64,000 bases of DNA from Antedon mediterranea (Eukaryota > Echinodermata > Crinoidea > Comatulida > Antedonidae). Positions 23,807-35,242 of this stretch are shown one piece after another. The position numbers and the translations under genes are program-made. The notes below the pieces were generated by a model, which had not been told where the DNA came from, searched no databases, and saw nothing but the letters and a program-made list of their open reading frames with translations. The stretch lies in NCBI RefSeq assembly GCF_964355755.1, contig NC_092677.1, forward strand, positions 25,514,101 to 25,578,100, written 5' to 3'. Numbering within the stretch: the stretch's first letter is position 1; each line of letters begins with the position of its first letter.

Positions 23807-24347
23807 TTATACCCAGGAGCCATGGAGCTTATGGGGGCCCTGACCTGAGCAGTACCCAGGAGGGAAAAATAGACATTCAAAATATGTCGAAAAAGGCTAA
23901 AATCGCCCGAGACCTCCAGCATTGGAGGGCCACTTCTAGGAGGGGCCTGAGGCCTCAGCGTTACGCACTGTGTCAGCACCACTTTCTAATCCCACTCTGC
24001 ATGTTGATAAGCATAGGCTATTTTGCCCAAAGTCAAGAATATAGAAGCCAGTCAAACTTACCCTACGATGCATTTAGCTGCATTCACTGCCTTAACAGTA
24101 ACAATGGCCAATGGTTTATTTCTCAAGACACATCTGCTGCTATACATGCATATTATATAAGTAAAGAACGTCAATGTATTACTGGATTCAACTCATCCGA
24201 TACTGCATCTATTTTAAGAATTATTAGACTCATCCTTCCAAGTCGATCGTGTTATTGCAATCAATTCTTATTGATTGTAAAACTAAGAGGTTAGATAATT
24301 TCTTAACAATGGCAATGACACTTGTGTGTTTTATTGATCTTATAGCA

Positions 24348-24765
24348 AGGCAACAACCAGCAATTACGAAGACGAGTTTACTAGGCTTAATTTACTAGAA
24401 ACTGAATTCGAAATTCCCTTCACAAGACTAACTTGCAGTCAACAGTTTATACACATATATGGACCAAAATTGTGGAAAGAATTCACTTGTAATGGTGGTA
24501 ATAAACCGGTTATCTTAAAGAAACAAAATAAATGTATAAAAAAACAGGTTAAAAAATACTTTTTATCACTATATGCTGATTAACAACACCTTTGTTTATT
24601 TAAGTTCTATATACTTGTTCTTATGTAAAAGGGTCCTACAAAAAAACGAAGCTATAGCCTTTTTATGCAGGATCCCTGTTCTCAGTTGTACTGTAATTAT
24701 GATGTACTGTAATTGATGACTAAATAAATGTGGAATAAATGAAATGAAATGAAATGAAATATCGA
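24348..24765 (+). mobile_element. 3' end of a non-LTR retrotransposon
   Basis: The reading frame to the stop at 24581-24583 contains IPFTRLTCSQQFIHIYGPKLW and a Lys-rich KKQVKKYFLSLY end, a layout seen at the C-terminus of many non-LTR reverse transcriptase ORFs. The element ends in an (ATGAA)n tail at about 24740-24765. The catalytic part is absent (5' truncation). Confidence 0.5.
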
Positions 24766-24871
24766 ATGAAAAAAAGAAGAGAAGTTGTAGTTTGTTATTA
24801 ATTAATTAATTAATTAATATTGGATGTTAAGTCTCAGTTGTACCGTTGTTCTGTCGGATCGTCCCTTATTA

Positions 24872-25217
24872 TTAAACATATATTGTCCCCCTAACAAATC
24901 TTTTTTAATTTTACATTTTTTTTTTGCAAAATGCCATTTTAATGTCACGTAATAGTTATTCACTTTGACCACAAACTGGATGGAAAAAAAATTATTTACC
25001 TGAAAAAATGTAATTTAAAGCAAAAACAATGCTTAATATTGTCTTGTCAGACAATGTTTTTTTGTTAAAATTAACTGTTTCTTTTGTCTTTTTATATGTG
25101 AAATAATAATTTGTTTTTACAGAAGTGAATAACTTTATTAAAACTGCAAAATTGCCTATTTAAAGTCTGTTTTTATAAATCTTAATTTTTCATGTTTTTG
25201 GGGGACAATACCTCTTT
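24872..25217. repeat. MITE-C copy bordering the duplicated block
   Basis: Left end ATATTGTCCCCCTAAC, right end GGGGGACAATACCTCTTTAA. The right end meets the sulfotransferase-derived block A at about 25214. Confidence 0.75.
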
Positions 25218-25353
25218 AAACACCACTGTTTGTTGGGCCGTGCACGTCTTATCAAATCTAGAAGATAAAAGTATTACGGTTTTTTTTTAAATATTGTCAT
25301 TGGTTAATTATCCCAGGGAAGAGTGAGAATAATTGCACTCCTCCCTGATTATC

Positions 25354-25482
25354 CTAAAGCTCTATTTACACTATCAAACTTTGACAAAAAATGTGATGTA
25401 CCCAAATATGGTAGTGATATGACGTCATCGTGTCCATATGGGCAAATCAATTATTTTGCCACATGAAGTTTGTAGAGTAGAT
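25354..25482. repeat. MITE-A copy (block A intron)
   Basis: Left end TAAAGCTCTATTTACACTATC; the right end is decayed (AGTTTGTAGAGTAGATC). The same copy recurs at 29113-29243 in block B, so it predates the duplication. Confidence 0.7.
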
Positions 25483-25676
25483 CATTATTTTCCTCCATGT
25501 TAATGGAATGTATGATGGGCGTATCTGTAATTGATTCAATAGGCCTAATTAAATATCATTAAGTAATTAACATTAATCTTTATTTTCAATCACACGAACA
25601 CAGTCTTTTACGTTATTGTAGCCTATTCATTACGAGCAACTATTATGACACGCCATGTGTGCAAAAATGTATCACC

Positions 25677-25847
25677 ATGACCAATATTCTTACCCAGCAT
25701 AATCTCCGTTTTGTAAACTCTTGGAGACGGCGGCTTTCCTTGATATACTGAATTAGTAGGTCCAGACAGTGTGCTGATTGCCGTATACATGCCTAACACT
25801 AATGTTGAAATCACAATACCAATCTGTGTTAAAATCAACATTAAATA
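25677..25847 (-). pseudogene. Duplicated membrane-anchor exon of a Gal3ST gene, frameshifted
   Basis: This copy of exon 1 keeps the ATG, the hydrophobic stretch (LILTQIGIVISTLV) and GPTNSVYQGKPPSPRVYKTE. Compared with 29453-29607 it has lost 3 bp in the hydrophobic stretch and 4 bp before the donor. The donor is therefore phase 1 instead of phase 2 and no longer joins either catalytic exon in frame. Confidence 0.7.
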
Positions 25848-25854
25848 AACATTG

Positions 25855-25961
25855 AAAGCTCTGTCTACACTATCAAACTTTAGTTTGGTCATATCACCAC
25901 TAAATTTGGGCACATCACACTTTTTTTGTCAAAATAGTTTAATAGTGTAGACAGAGCTTTA
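25855..25961. repeat. MITE-A copy with the empty TTAA site
   Basis: Shortened MITE-A. It reads AGTTTAATAGTG where the family usually reads AGTTTGATAGTG, which creates TTAA at 25939-25942. In block B the same TTAA is occupied by the 9.2 kb element. Confidence 0.85.
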
Positions 25962-26337
25962 CATTTCTTCTAAATCGGAAGATACCGTATTTCCTATAAC
26001 ACGACGCTTTAGGATTAAGTTCAATTAATAAACGTTTTCAACTTTTATCCATGTCTTTAGCATCATACAATCTGTGGATATTTTAAACTATATTTTAAAT
26101 TTGTTCACGGGCATCTTTACAATTTGTATGTAGGCCTATCGGTTTGAGGCAAAAATAAACGAAAAATATAATTGTGAGGAATTCCGTGATGAGGCTGTTT
26201 CGGAATAAATTTGAATACAGCATTCATGCCTGTTGTATTAAGTTGTTCCGGTCTACTACCAGGTAACCACGGACAGGTACATACATACAAGCAGCCAAAA
26301 CCAAGCCTTTGTTGGCCAAAATAAGTCTGTAAATGTT

Positions 26338-26395
26338 TTTATTAATTTTAATTTTTCATGTTTTTGGGGGACAATACCTCTTTAAACTACCATTC
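26338..26395. repeat. MITE-C right-end fragment
   Basis: Only the last ~55 bp (CATGTTTTTGGGGGACAATACC, given here in two overlapping parts in the family) remain, at the right border of block A. Confidence 0.65.
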
Positions 26396-27217
26396 CCTAA
26401 TATTACATTATACAAATGACTCGGCCTATAAACAATATTGGTTTTTGGTATTTTTTTGCTGTTCCGCTCGTTAGGCCTATTTGCTATTGGTAAATAAAGA
26501 AAGAATGTAATATCTGTCAGTTCTTGACGTGTTCAAACAATATACTCCTACTTCCTTTGTGAAAATAATGTTAGTTATAAACATATAAGGATCACGTTCA
26601 ATGTCGTACATTGACGGCGCCACTCATTGAGTATTCGATATTTTACGGTAAAGGCCTGGGGTTATTATGACATTTTGCATTGCATTACTGTATTATCAAT
26701 GTGCATATATATTTTGTCTTTGTAGTATTAATTTACTCTTTTATTAGCAAATTTTAACGAGTATTTATGCATGTGTTTAACCTTTAATGTTCTAAAAACA
26801 GGACCATATGTAACAGGTGCTACATCTAAAAAAAGTTGCAAAAAAAACATCAACAAAAAACTTCTTTAATCGGTATATTTTGATTGTATTATCGTTTTTA
26901 TTAATGTAGAGACTACGGAGGAGGTAGATATATATATGAATATACAATTCCTATAATAATTATATATAAACGTAATACCATATGAATATTATAAGTACGA
27001 ATACCAATCATTCAGAATTAATTAAGTAAGCCTGGCCGATACTTTTTGGGGAGTAACTATAACCTCCCCAGACCCCTGACCCCCATTGTTAGTCGCTGTG
27101 GTATAATGTTGAAAATGACTCTGTCTACACAATGGAGACATGGTGCATATTAACCAAACTACCGGTGACGTGTTGGTTCCACTGCCTTTTAAAGCACCCG
27201 ATAGAATAATTATATGT
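26396..27217. other. Intergenic, nothing recognised
   Basis: AT-rich sequence downstream of sulfotransferase copy 2. I see no exon or known repeat. Confidence 0.5.
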
Positions 27218-29607
27218 CTACTTATAGTTTACAGTTGGCGCCTTCATTAACTGTCTTATTCTCTTATTTGACTCAGGTGAGGCTTCGGTATAAATTCTGC
27301 ATTCTTTGCTCATATTTTCTGTTTGGTTGTACAGTATCTGCTTTCCACTGACGTATTGTCCAATAACGCATTTCTTACGTACATCAGCCATCATGTCACG
27401 ATAGCGCATAAGATCTACGTGAAAAGACGGTCCATAATCACGTATACGTTCATGCAGTCTTTTAACAAAGTGATCATACAGCAATGTATCGGCATGGTTT
27501 TTTTCGCGCGCTTTTTGGCGAAGTGCAGACGACAGTGGAGTCTTTTTATAGTCTGCCCGTCTGTTCATCGGAAGGTATAAAATGTCTTCAAGTTTCCAAC
27601 AAAGGAGTTTTCTAAGTAGCAGTAACGATTCGTCAAAAAACTCGTTTATGAGAACTAGGTCCATTTCTTCATCAAGATTGGATATCGTCTCATTAATTGC
27701 AGTTTCGTTGTTAAAAAAATTGTTGTCTAAACCAAGATCGAATATTTGATCGTTGTTAACATATACATGTGATGCGGCTTTGGGGTATTTTTGTGGAGTC
27801 AAAAGAAACTGTTCGATTTTTGAAACACTAGATTTTGTGTTTTTCATTAATCTTTCTATGTTAAAAAAAGAAAATGCTGATTCCAACTGCGTGGATGGAT
27901 CTCTCAAAAGTGTTGTATATTTCGCACCATCTTCCATAAATTCTTCTATATATTTACGAGTATAGCGAACATGTAGGGTCAGCATGTTGTATTTGTAGTT
28001 GGAATAATCTCCCTTGGTTACGTTCGGTGGTGGGAGAAACCCATGGACAGATTTGCTATTAAACCGAAGATTAGCAAAATGAATTGACTTTTTGTCGTTA
28101 ATTTTTCTAACAAACGTTAGGTTGTGTCTGCAGCCGTATCGTTCGATCGTTCTAGCTAATGTTTGAGAGCCAGTTTTATGAGTTTTTATAAACACCACCG
28201 TTTGTTTGGCCGTGCATGTCTTATCAAATCTAGAAGATAAAAGTATTACGTTTTTTAAAAAACAATATTGTCATTGGTTAATTATCCCAGGGAAGAGTGA
28301 GAATAATAGACACGTTTCGCGCTCGCAAGGTCACCGTCAGTTTGACCTTTTAGTGGGTATACAATGGTAAACAAACACAGCGAGAGGTATGTTAAAGCAT
28401 GGGAGAACTGAGAGATGATCATCTTAAAAAGCAATCGTCAAAACTAGCCTTTGATGGAATGGCATGGTAAGGATGTTATTTATTTTCTAAACTTATGTTT
28501 TATATTCACTGTAGAATTGGTTTGGAATCATCGACTTTATTTATGTATTTATTGTCATTTTTGGTTTGACACATATATATTACGGTGCATTTAATACATG
28601 TTAACTGTTGATTTTATTTACAAATGTTGCGTAAATATATTAATTATTATCTTTCATTCTTCTTCATGCTCCTATTGCATCTTCCATGTATTATGTGATG
28701 TTCTTCGGCGCTTAAACAGACACCCAAGCCTCCTAGGCCTATAGTAGACGAAGTACCGCATCAGGCAACGCCACCGGGCGGGCGGAGAGACACGAGCACA
28801 TCGTGGACGTACCTTTCCTTGAAAAATTTCCAAGATTTTGCGCCACTATCCTTCGGAGCCGACGCAAACTACTCAGCGTCGTGTTTGAAAATTAAAAACA
28901 GGAATATTATTCAGTGATTTTGTGTAGTTAAATTCACGATTTATCCAACATTTATGATGCACCTTGCAACAAAAGCACTCGGCAGTCGCCATTTCGCTAT
29001 GCTTCAACACGCACTAGGCGAGAGGTGTTCGGTTTGTTTACAAATCTATACCCACTATTTCTGATTGGTCGCGAGCGCGAAACGTGTCTATTGCACTCCT
29101 CCCTGATTATCCTAAAGCTCTATTTACACTATCAAACTTTGACGTGACAAAAAATGTGATGTGCCCAAATATGGTAGTGATATGAAGTCATCGTGTCCAT
29201 ATGGGCAAATCAATTTATTTTGCCACATGAAGTTTGTAGAGTAGATCATTATTTTCTGTATGATGGGCGTATCTGTAATTGATTCAATAGGCCTAATTAA
29301 ATATCATTAAGTAATTAACATTAATCTTTATTTTCAATCACGCGAACACAGTCTTTTACGTTTTATTGTAGCCTATTCATTACGAGCATTACGAGCAACT
29401 ATTATGACACGCCATGTGTGCAAAAATGTATCACCATGACCAATATTCTTACCCAGCATAATAACCCTCCGTTTTGTAAACTCTTGGAGACGGCGGCTTT
29501 CCTTGATATACTGAATTAGTAGGTCCAGACAGTGTGCTGATTGCCGTATACATGCCTATAAACACTAATGTTGAAATCACAATACCAATCTGTGTTAAAA
29601 TCAACAT
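27218..29607 (-). CDS. Galactose-3-O-sulfotransferase (copy 2, complete two-exon CDS)
   Basis: Exon 1 is 29453-29607 and exon 2 is 27218-28229; GT/AG and phase 2 fit (1167 nt, 388 residues). It is a type II Golgi protein: hydrophobic anchor at residues 2-23, short stem, then the PAPS-binding loop FIKTHKTGSQTL (HKTGS at 69-73) and the second PAPS motif LLRDPSTQLESAF (about 159-171). Family blocks NDQIFDLGLDN and MDLVLINEFFDESLLLL follow. Known: Gal3ST enzymes sulfate the 3-OH of galactose (as in GAL3ST1, cerebroside sulfotransferase); exact acceptor unknown here. The intron holds MITE-A and a 0.78 kb TIR element. A MITE-A begins 13 bp upstream of the ATG and is itself split by a 9.2 kb element. 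A 3-codon uORF (29607-29618) overlaps the start as TAATG. Confidence 0.85.
28307..29090. mobile_element. TIR element, 0.78 kb, with paralogous near-empty site
   Basis: Ends TAGACACGTTTCGCGCTCGC and GCGAGCGCGAAACGTGTCTA are exact inverse matches; weaker pairing continues for about 60 bp (TAGTGGGTATA, GTAAACAAAC). Block A reads GAGAATAATTGCACTCC at the same place, so a TA target duplication is likely (block A is 2 bp shorter than expected). No ORF is evident. Confidence 0.8.
29113..29243. repeat. MITE-A copy (block B intron)
   Basis: Counterpart of the copy at 25354-25482, with the same decayed right end. Confidence 0.7.
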
Positions 29608-30095
29608 TAAATAAACATTTAAAGCTCTGTCTACACTATCAAACTTTAGTTTGGGCATATCACCACTATATTTGGGCACATCACACTTTTTTTTGTCAAA
29701 ATAGTTTAACACTTTCACCGCCAGGCATTCAATAAAGGAAGTACCCCTCACCGCCAGCCATTTTAGATAAATTTACCTGTTTTTCAAAGCTCATAGAGTC
29801 ATAGCAAAGGTGTTTGTAATCAGAATAACATGCAATATACACTCAAATAATGAGATAGAAATAAACTTTCCAATGGTACCAAACACTTTATTGAAATAAA
29901 ACTATAATACCACATAATTGTACAAATAACTTGGCTCACTTTTAGCACTTTAGGCTCAATCGGAGAACAAAGCAGAGATAATGAGGTTTTTAGCCTGGCT
30001 CTGTCAGTGTCACGTTTCTCAACCTATTCTACAAACTAGCCTAGGCCAGGCTAGCTAAATTATCTCCAATTATTTATTACATTTTATAAACCAGG

Positions 30096-31019
30096 TGGCG
30101 CTAGTTCCGTTTCGCACCTGTTTTTATTTCGACTTCCTTTTGACTCCAAATTGTTAAGCAACTTATTGTGAATACCACACCTTAAAATTGGGCCTCATAA
30201 GTACTTTTATGAAGAAGAATCACATAAAAAGTAACAAATAAATCCTTAAATTGATGATTTTACAGACATGTTTCTCGCATACCGTTCGCGAATTTAGAAT
30301 AGGCCTACTCGAAGTTCAATATTTTCGTTTCTATGGAGCGCCAAAAGAGCAACAACAATAGATGGTTACAAACTCAGTGGAATGCGTCTTCTTATTATTT
30401 ATTATTGAAATACACGTTTAATTTAAATATATTTTGTCAATAAAATGCTTTAACATTTTACTGCTAACAGTGCTGTTTTCAAATAGCAACCTACCCTAGG
30501 CCTAACTAATAGTAAGACTATAGACTAAGAGGAATATTATTTAGGCCTATGCCTAGATCAGGTATACCTCTACTCTACAGCATGCAGTACATGTAATATG
30601 ATGATGAATTTGTCGATTTTCATTCCTAAAAGTTCCTGCAAAAACCATGTACAGTATCAACAGTAATATTTTTGTTGCATTGACATTGACAAAATATGAT
30701 AAAATTGAACGTAATTTTCACCAATAAATGCATTAAATATACGCAATTTACTGAGTTTTTAGCCCTCTGTTATAATTACTCTTTTGGCGCTCCATAGAAA
30801 CAACAACATTGAACATGGAGTATGCGAAATTCACAAACCGATGTGCGAGAAACACGTCTGTAAATTCATAAATTTAAAGGATTTATTTTTTACTTTTTGT
30901 GTGATATCCTTCGTAAAAGTATTTTTGAGGCCTAATTCTAAGGTGTGGTACTCACGATAAAGCTACTTAACCAATTTTGAGTCGAAATAAACGACAGGTG
31001 CGAAACGGGACTAGCGCCA
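30096..31019. mobile_element. Foldback element inserted next to the transposase remnant
   Basis: ACCAGG (30090-30095, 31020-31025) flanks ends TGGCGCTAGTTCCGTTTCGC and its imperfect inverse GCGAAACGGGACTAGCGCCA. The arms run about 260 bp each (inner ends GGAGCGCCAAAAGAG and CTCTTTTGGCGCTCC) around a ~420 bp AT-rich centre. Confidence 0.8.
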
Positions 31020-31040
31020 ACCAGGTTTAGGTACAAATAT

Positions 31041-31290
31041 ACCTTCATCATCTGGAGATAATAAATACTCATTTTCAGAGTCAGAGTCGGCAATTACAGT
31101 ATTTCTGCAATTGCTTCGTCCGCAGTAAGCACATTAGCGAGCTTTCGTTGTAGTACGGAAGTAGTTGAGTACGGTAATTTGAACCGAAATGTGATCCACG
31201 CATGCGCAGAAATTTGAGACTCACCGTAGCGTTAAATTTGAGAACGGTAGTGAGAAGAAATAGCGTCCTGTCTGAAACGTACATTCAGCC
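31041..31290 (-). pseudogene. piggyBac-type transposase N-terminal remnant
   Basis: Translation shows LTADEAIAEIL and then, one frame away, DSDSENEYLLSPDDEGIFVP, a typical start for piggyBac transposases. The frame breaks at TACTGTAATTGC, and the sequence is interrupted by the foldback after VPKPG. No DDD catalytic region is seen. Confidence 0.55.
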
Positions 31291-31423
31291 ATAGAGTAAA
31301 GAATTCAGCTGTGTATTTTAATTATGGAGGACACGATGGAAGTAGTATCGTCAAGAATAAAGCAGTTTAATCAGTCGTTATTTTAACTTATTGTAATCAA
31401 ACATGAACTAGGCTATAGCATTA

Positions 31424-32054
31424 TTAAAGACCCCTTCCCTGCAATTTTGGACGTTTTTTGGAAAATAATACATATATATCACTTTAAAAACATTAACCAT
31501 GTCTTTCCTTGTCTTAAATGTACGTTTTATGGTAAATTATGATAAAAAGTGAGAAACAATGCACTACCTAAGTAGCTCGCGGCGATCGACCTCTCGTGGA
31601 CGGTCTCAGGCCTAGCCTAGCTAGGCTTAGTTTTGTAGGCCTAGCTGGTAAACATCGGTAACGTACGAACATCGTACGCTAGCTATATACCTAGCCTGAC
31701 GTTGTATAGTTGCTGCATTAATTATCTTTCTATTTTTGCCAGACTCCGTTGATACAAATTGGGGGAAACCCGGTATTTTCGCTGAAAAGTTAGGAGTCTT
31801 CCATTTGTTTTGGCTTCACGATCGATCGAAAAGTGGGCGAATTACAGGTGAAAAACAACAATATCAATCCGCGCGCAATGCATTTTGGGATTTATAGCGG
31901 GCCGCTATAATTATTAAAATCGATTTATTTTTCACATTTTTAACCGTTTAAAGACGAAAAAAGTTATCGCAATAGGACCATATAGTATTATTTTTACATT
32001 AAATATAGTTTGTGATCTTAAATTAGATCTAAAAAACGTAGGGAATGGGGCTTA
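31424..32054. mobile_element. TIR element, 0.63 kb, no ORF
   Basis: Left end AAAGACCCCTTCCCTGC and right end AACGTAGGGAATGGGGCTT are inverted relatives with a poly-T/poly-A continuation (GACGTTTTTT, AAAAAACGT). No coding content. Confidence 0.55.
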
Positions 32055-32164
32055 TGAATGTTCATTGTCAAGTTTCAAGTTTATTATTTCACACAATACA
32101 ATACAATATAATACAGAAACATAAATTAATAAATACAATTGTGTGAGCAGGATGTTGAATCCAT

Positions 32165-32335
32165 TGTAACCTGGAATCGGGAATATATAGAAATAATAAT
32201 ACAGAAACTACGGAAATTAAAGAGCAAAGTGTGTTTTATTTATCATCTCACGAGGTTTCACCACAAAAAGAGACCCGCGAATAATGACAGTATGGCACGT
32301 CAAATGTGCATTATATATGAGGGGATAACTTAACA
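32165..32335 (-). repeat. Probable Copia 3' LTR
   Basis: On the minus strand this begins TGTTAAGTTATCC directly after a purine-rich GATGTGGGGG tract, contains AATAAAACACAC, and ends GGTTACA, giving TG...CA ends and 171 bp. The 5' LTR is absent, so the boundaries rest on these signals only. Confidence 0.45.
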
Positions 32336-34443
32336 CCCCCACATCACCTCATAATCTTAAACCACTACAAAAATAACACACAAAATTCAATACAACAATG
32401 TAACATTTTTAACATCAACTATTCTCCAAATAGAAATATTTTTAAATTTCTCTAGTTTAACCTTGGTGGCTGGTTTGGTTAAAATATCTGCCACCATGTC
32501 TTCTGTTGGACAATACTGGATATCTATTTGTCCATCTTTTAAGACATCCCTTATGAAATGATACCGTATATCTGTATGCTTAGACCTTTGTCTTTGCACT
32601 GGGTTTCTGCTTAATGCTATAGCACCTTGGTTATCACATGAAATATGAGCACATTTAAACTCATTTTTCATATTTGTCTTAAAATCACTAAGTACATTCT
32701 CATTTGTGGCTGCAATTAATATATCGTCAACCCATATTACAACAATTACTAAGTCATCTTTGTTGCGTTTTGTATATACACAGTAGTCTGCTGGGTTTCT
32801 TTTAAAATCATTACTCTTCAAGTGGTTGTGCAGCAGCTGATTCCAATTTCGACCTGACTGTTTAAGCCCGTATAATGACTTGTTCAATTTTAATACTAAT
32901 TTTTCCCCATTTTCAGACTTAATTTTGTAACCTTCAGGTTGGCTTAAGTATATTTCGGTATCAATATCTGCATTTAAGTATACAGATTTCACATCCATCT
33001 GGTGGACTATAAGGTTATGTTGTACAGATATTTGCATTAATGTTCTAATTGAGGTCAAATTGGCTGTGGGCGAGAATGTCTCATGATAGTCTATGCCTTT
33101 TATTTGGTTAAAACCCTTGGCAACGCATCTTGCCTTGTACGTGTGATTACCCTCGGCCGATTCCTTTATAGCAAATACCCATTTTCCGCCAATGAGGTGT
33201 TTGTCATTGGGTAATGTGACTATCTTAAAGGTGTTATTATCTTTCAATGATTGTAATTCTTCATCCATTGCCCTTTTCCAACTTTCTGAATATTGGGAAT
33301 TTGTAGCTTCTGTATATGTTAAGGGAACATTTTGACATGACATATGATAGATCGAATCATCACTGTCAAATTCAGTCTCATACTCCTGTAGGTAATTGGG
33401 ATACTTTCTCTCCCTTTGAGGGTACCTTCTGTGGGCATCATCAATATCTACCCCATTGTTGTCATTTTTCTCTAAGTTATCATAATTATTAACATTTGGG
33501 GTATTTTCATGTTCAATAATTTGGGATTCATTTGTGTTCTCATTATCCTCCAAGTTTACATTTGTTTCGTCACTTTCATCTGTCTGTGTTTGGCAGTGAA
33601 GATTCCAGCAAAAGACATCTACCCATTTCAAAAAGAGTGCGCCAATTACGTTCCGCGGTTCCATTTTGATGGGGTGAATTTGGAGATGAAAACTCATGTT
33701 TAATACCTCTATCTGTCATTAGGCTTTTGAAGTCAGAACTGACATATTCACCACCGTTATCAGTTCGCAAGCACTTAACTTTGCCTATTGGGGCACAGTC
33801 AGAAAGAAATTGTTTGGTAGCTGCTGCAGCATCACTTTTCATTCTGAGGAAGTAAACAAAAACAAAACCAGAATGGTCATCAGTAAATGATATGGCGTAT
33901 TTGAATTCGTCTTTAGCCAATGGTGATATTGGCCCTGCCAGATCAGAATGTACTAAGGCTAATGGACAATTTGCCCTTTTGTCTGGTTCTCTATTTCTTA
34001 CATTAACAAATTTACCTTCAGTGCATATGTTACATGTTTCCTTAACTTTACTACCTTTGATTTCCATGCCGTCCACTACCTTTTCTAATTTTAGTACATC
34101 GTCAAAGTTACAATGTCCTAGGACTCTATGCCAATATTGTAAATCTTTAACAAGGCTTAATTTATCTACTTCTCTAGGTGCACTTGTGGTTGGTAAGTAG
34201 TATAGGTTGTCAATAATACTCATTTTGAATGTTCTTCCAGCATTAGTGATTGTGTTTTCTTCTTTACTAAGGGTTACTCTTGCTCCTGTTGTCGTTGCAG
34301 CTCTTACGCTCATTATGTTGTGTGGGTACGTTGGTATGTACAGGGCATTTTTTAAGACAGTTTCTACTTTCTCGTTGTTTTCATCTATCAGGTTTATGTG
34401 TGCATGTCCTCTCTTTACTGCAACACCATTGACCTTGACATGC
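32336..34443 (-). mobile_element. Truncated Copia (Ty1-type) retrotransposon pol
   Basis: Reading 34443 down: protease end (LKNALYIPTYPHNIMSV), gag-pre-integrase (WHRVLGHCNFDDV), integrase (FTDDHSGFVFVYF, CLRTDNGGEYVS, NGTAERNWRTL), then in another frame the RT (SFSPTANL-type block FSPTANLTSIRTL, WVDDILIA) and RNase H (AHISCDNQGAIALSRNP, KHTDIRYHFIRD). Two internal deletions are inferred: one after LLLESSLPN, shifting the frame near 33600, and one joining RT residues MKNEFK directly to the RNase H. Gag and the 5' LTR are missing. It cannot be autonomous. Confidence 0.85.
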
Positions 34444-35242
34444 TATATTTCGATAATGACTGACTGAGATACTGAGGTAATGGTCTAATCTACCCATGGA
34501 ATTAAGAGCTTTCCTGGGAATCAAGTAACTGTAATATCTTACATTTATTATATTATATTTAGAATATGAGTTCAAAAACGAATATAATAATAATTTTAAA
34601 TTTATAATTACGGTATAGCAGCAGTTGATTGGATATTGTGCATGTATTTAGTACGGCATCCTAAACAACTGTTCCAACTTCGTCTTCATTATCGTCATCA
34701 ATCTCTCTATCTACGTTGTTCCATTCTTCTAGTTGACTCACTCAACAAACTGAAGCACATGCCAATCCATAGCATCTACAACTGCAACATACAGTTTTAC
34801 ATCCAGTAGTACAGTTACAATGGATGATTTTCAAAAGTTCTTCTGAAGCAGCAGTTTCAATCGTCATTATTGGCACAAATGTTTTATTAAAAACTTCCCC
34901 GACTTGGCAGCATCCATGGTACAGTATTATCTTTCTTTATTCATTGCATGATTTGATAGTATACTCTAAGACTGTGACATTTTGTAGCAGATGAGGTTGG
35001 TGGTAGTAGTTGTTGAGGTTTGATAAATTATTTACCCTCAGCAACTTTCTTATTAAACAGCTTGCATCTGTAGCTATTTAGGAAATCCAGTGACTTGGCT
35101 CCAAAAAGAATAGACATGGCCTTTAATCCAAACTCCTCGATAGTTTGAAGTTTCTGATGCGATTGAGTGAAAATATCGGCACGCATCAGTGTCATATTCT
35201 AGGTTACTTTCTATCAATTTATTGGTTTATTTGCCTTCCTAA
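34443..35242 (-). pseudogene. Inverted partial copy of the PIN-like/CXC gene
   Basis: Reverse complement of 35960-36620 with scattered substitutions and indels. It includes the Cys-rich end (complement of GTTGTAGATGCTATGGATTG) and the acidic DDDDED-type tail. Frames are broken by many stops. Confidence 0.7.

Larger units (their letters stand above)
25214..26337. repeat. Duplicated block A (5' half of sulfotransferase copy 2)
   Basis: The block carries about 45 bp of the catalytic exon's 5' end, the intron, the membrane-anchor exon and upstream DNA. It closely matches 28190-29707 joined to 38906-39322. It lacks the 0.78 kb and 9.2 kb insertions present in that copy. MITE-C sequence borders it on both sides, in direct orientation. 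Confidence 0.85.

Noticed and set aside
23767-24294. A 175-codon open frame upstream of the non-LTR tail
   Set aside because: Its first part lies in a MITE-B copy and it shows no domain or periodicity I recognise; the RT-like tail is in a different frame. Most likely chance.
25677-25847. First exon of sulfotransferase copy 1
   Set aside because: It is on the right strand and side, but its donor is phase 1 while the copy 1 acceptor needs phase 2; joining gives an early stop.
32139-32333. Open frame of 64 codons on the + strand
   Set aside because: It lies in the probable Copia LTR, antisense to the element, and has no protein-like features.
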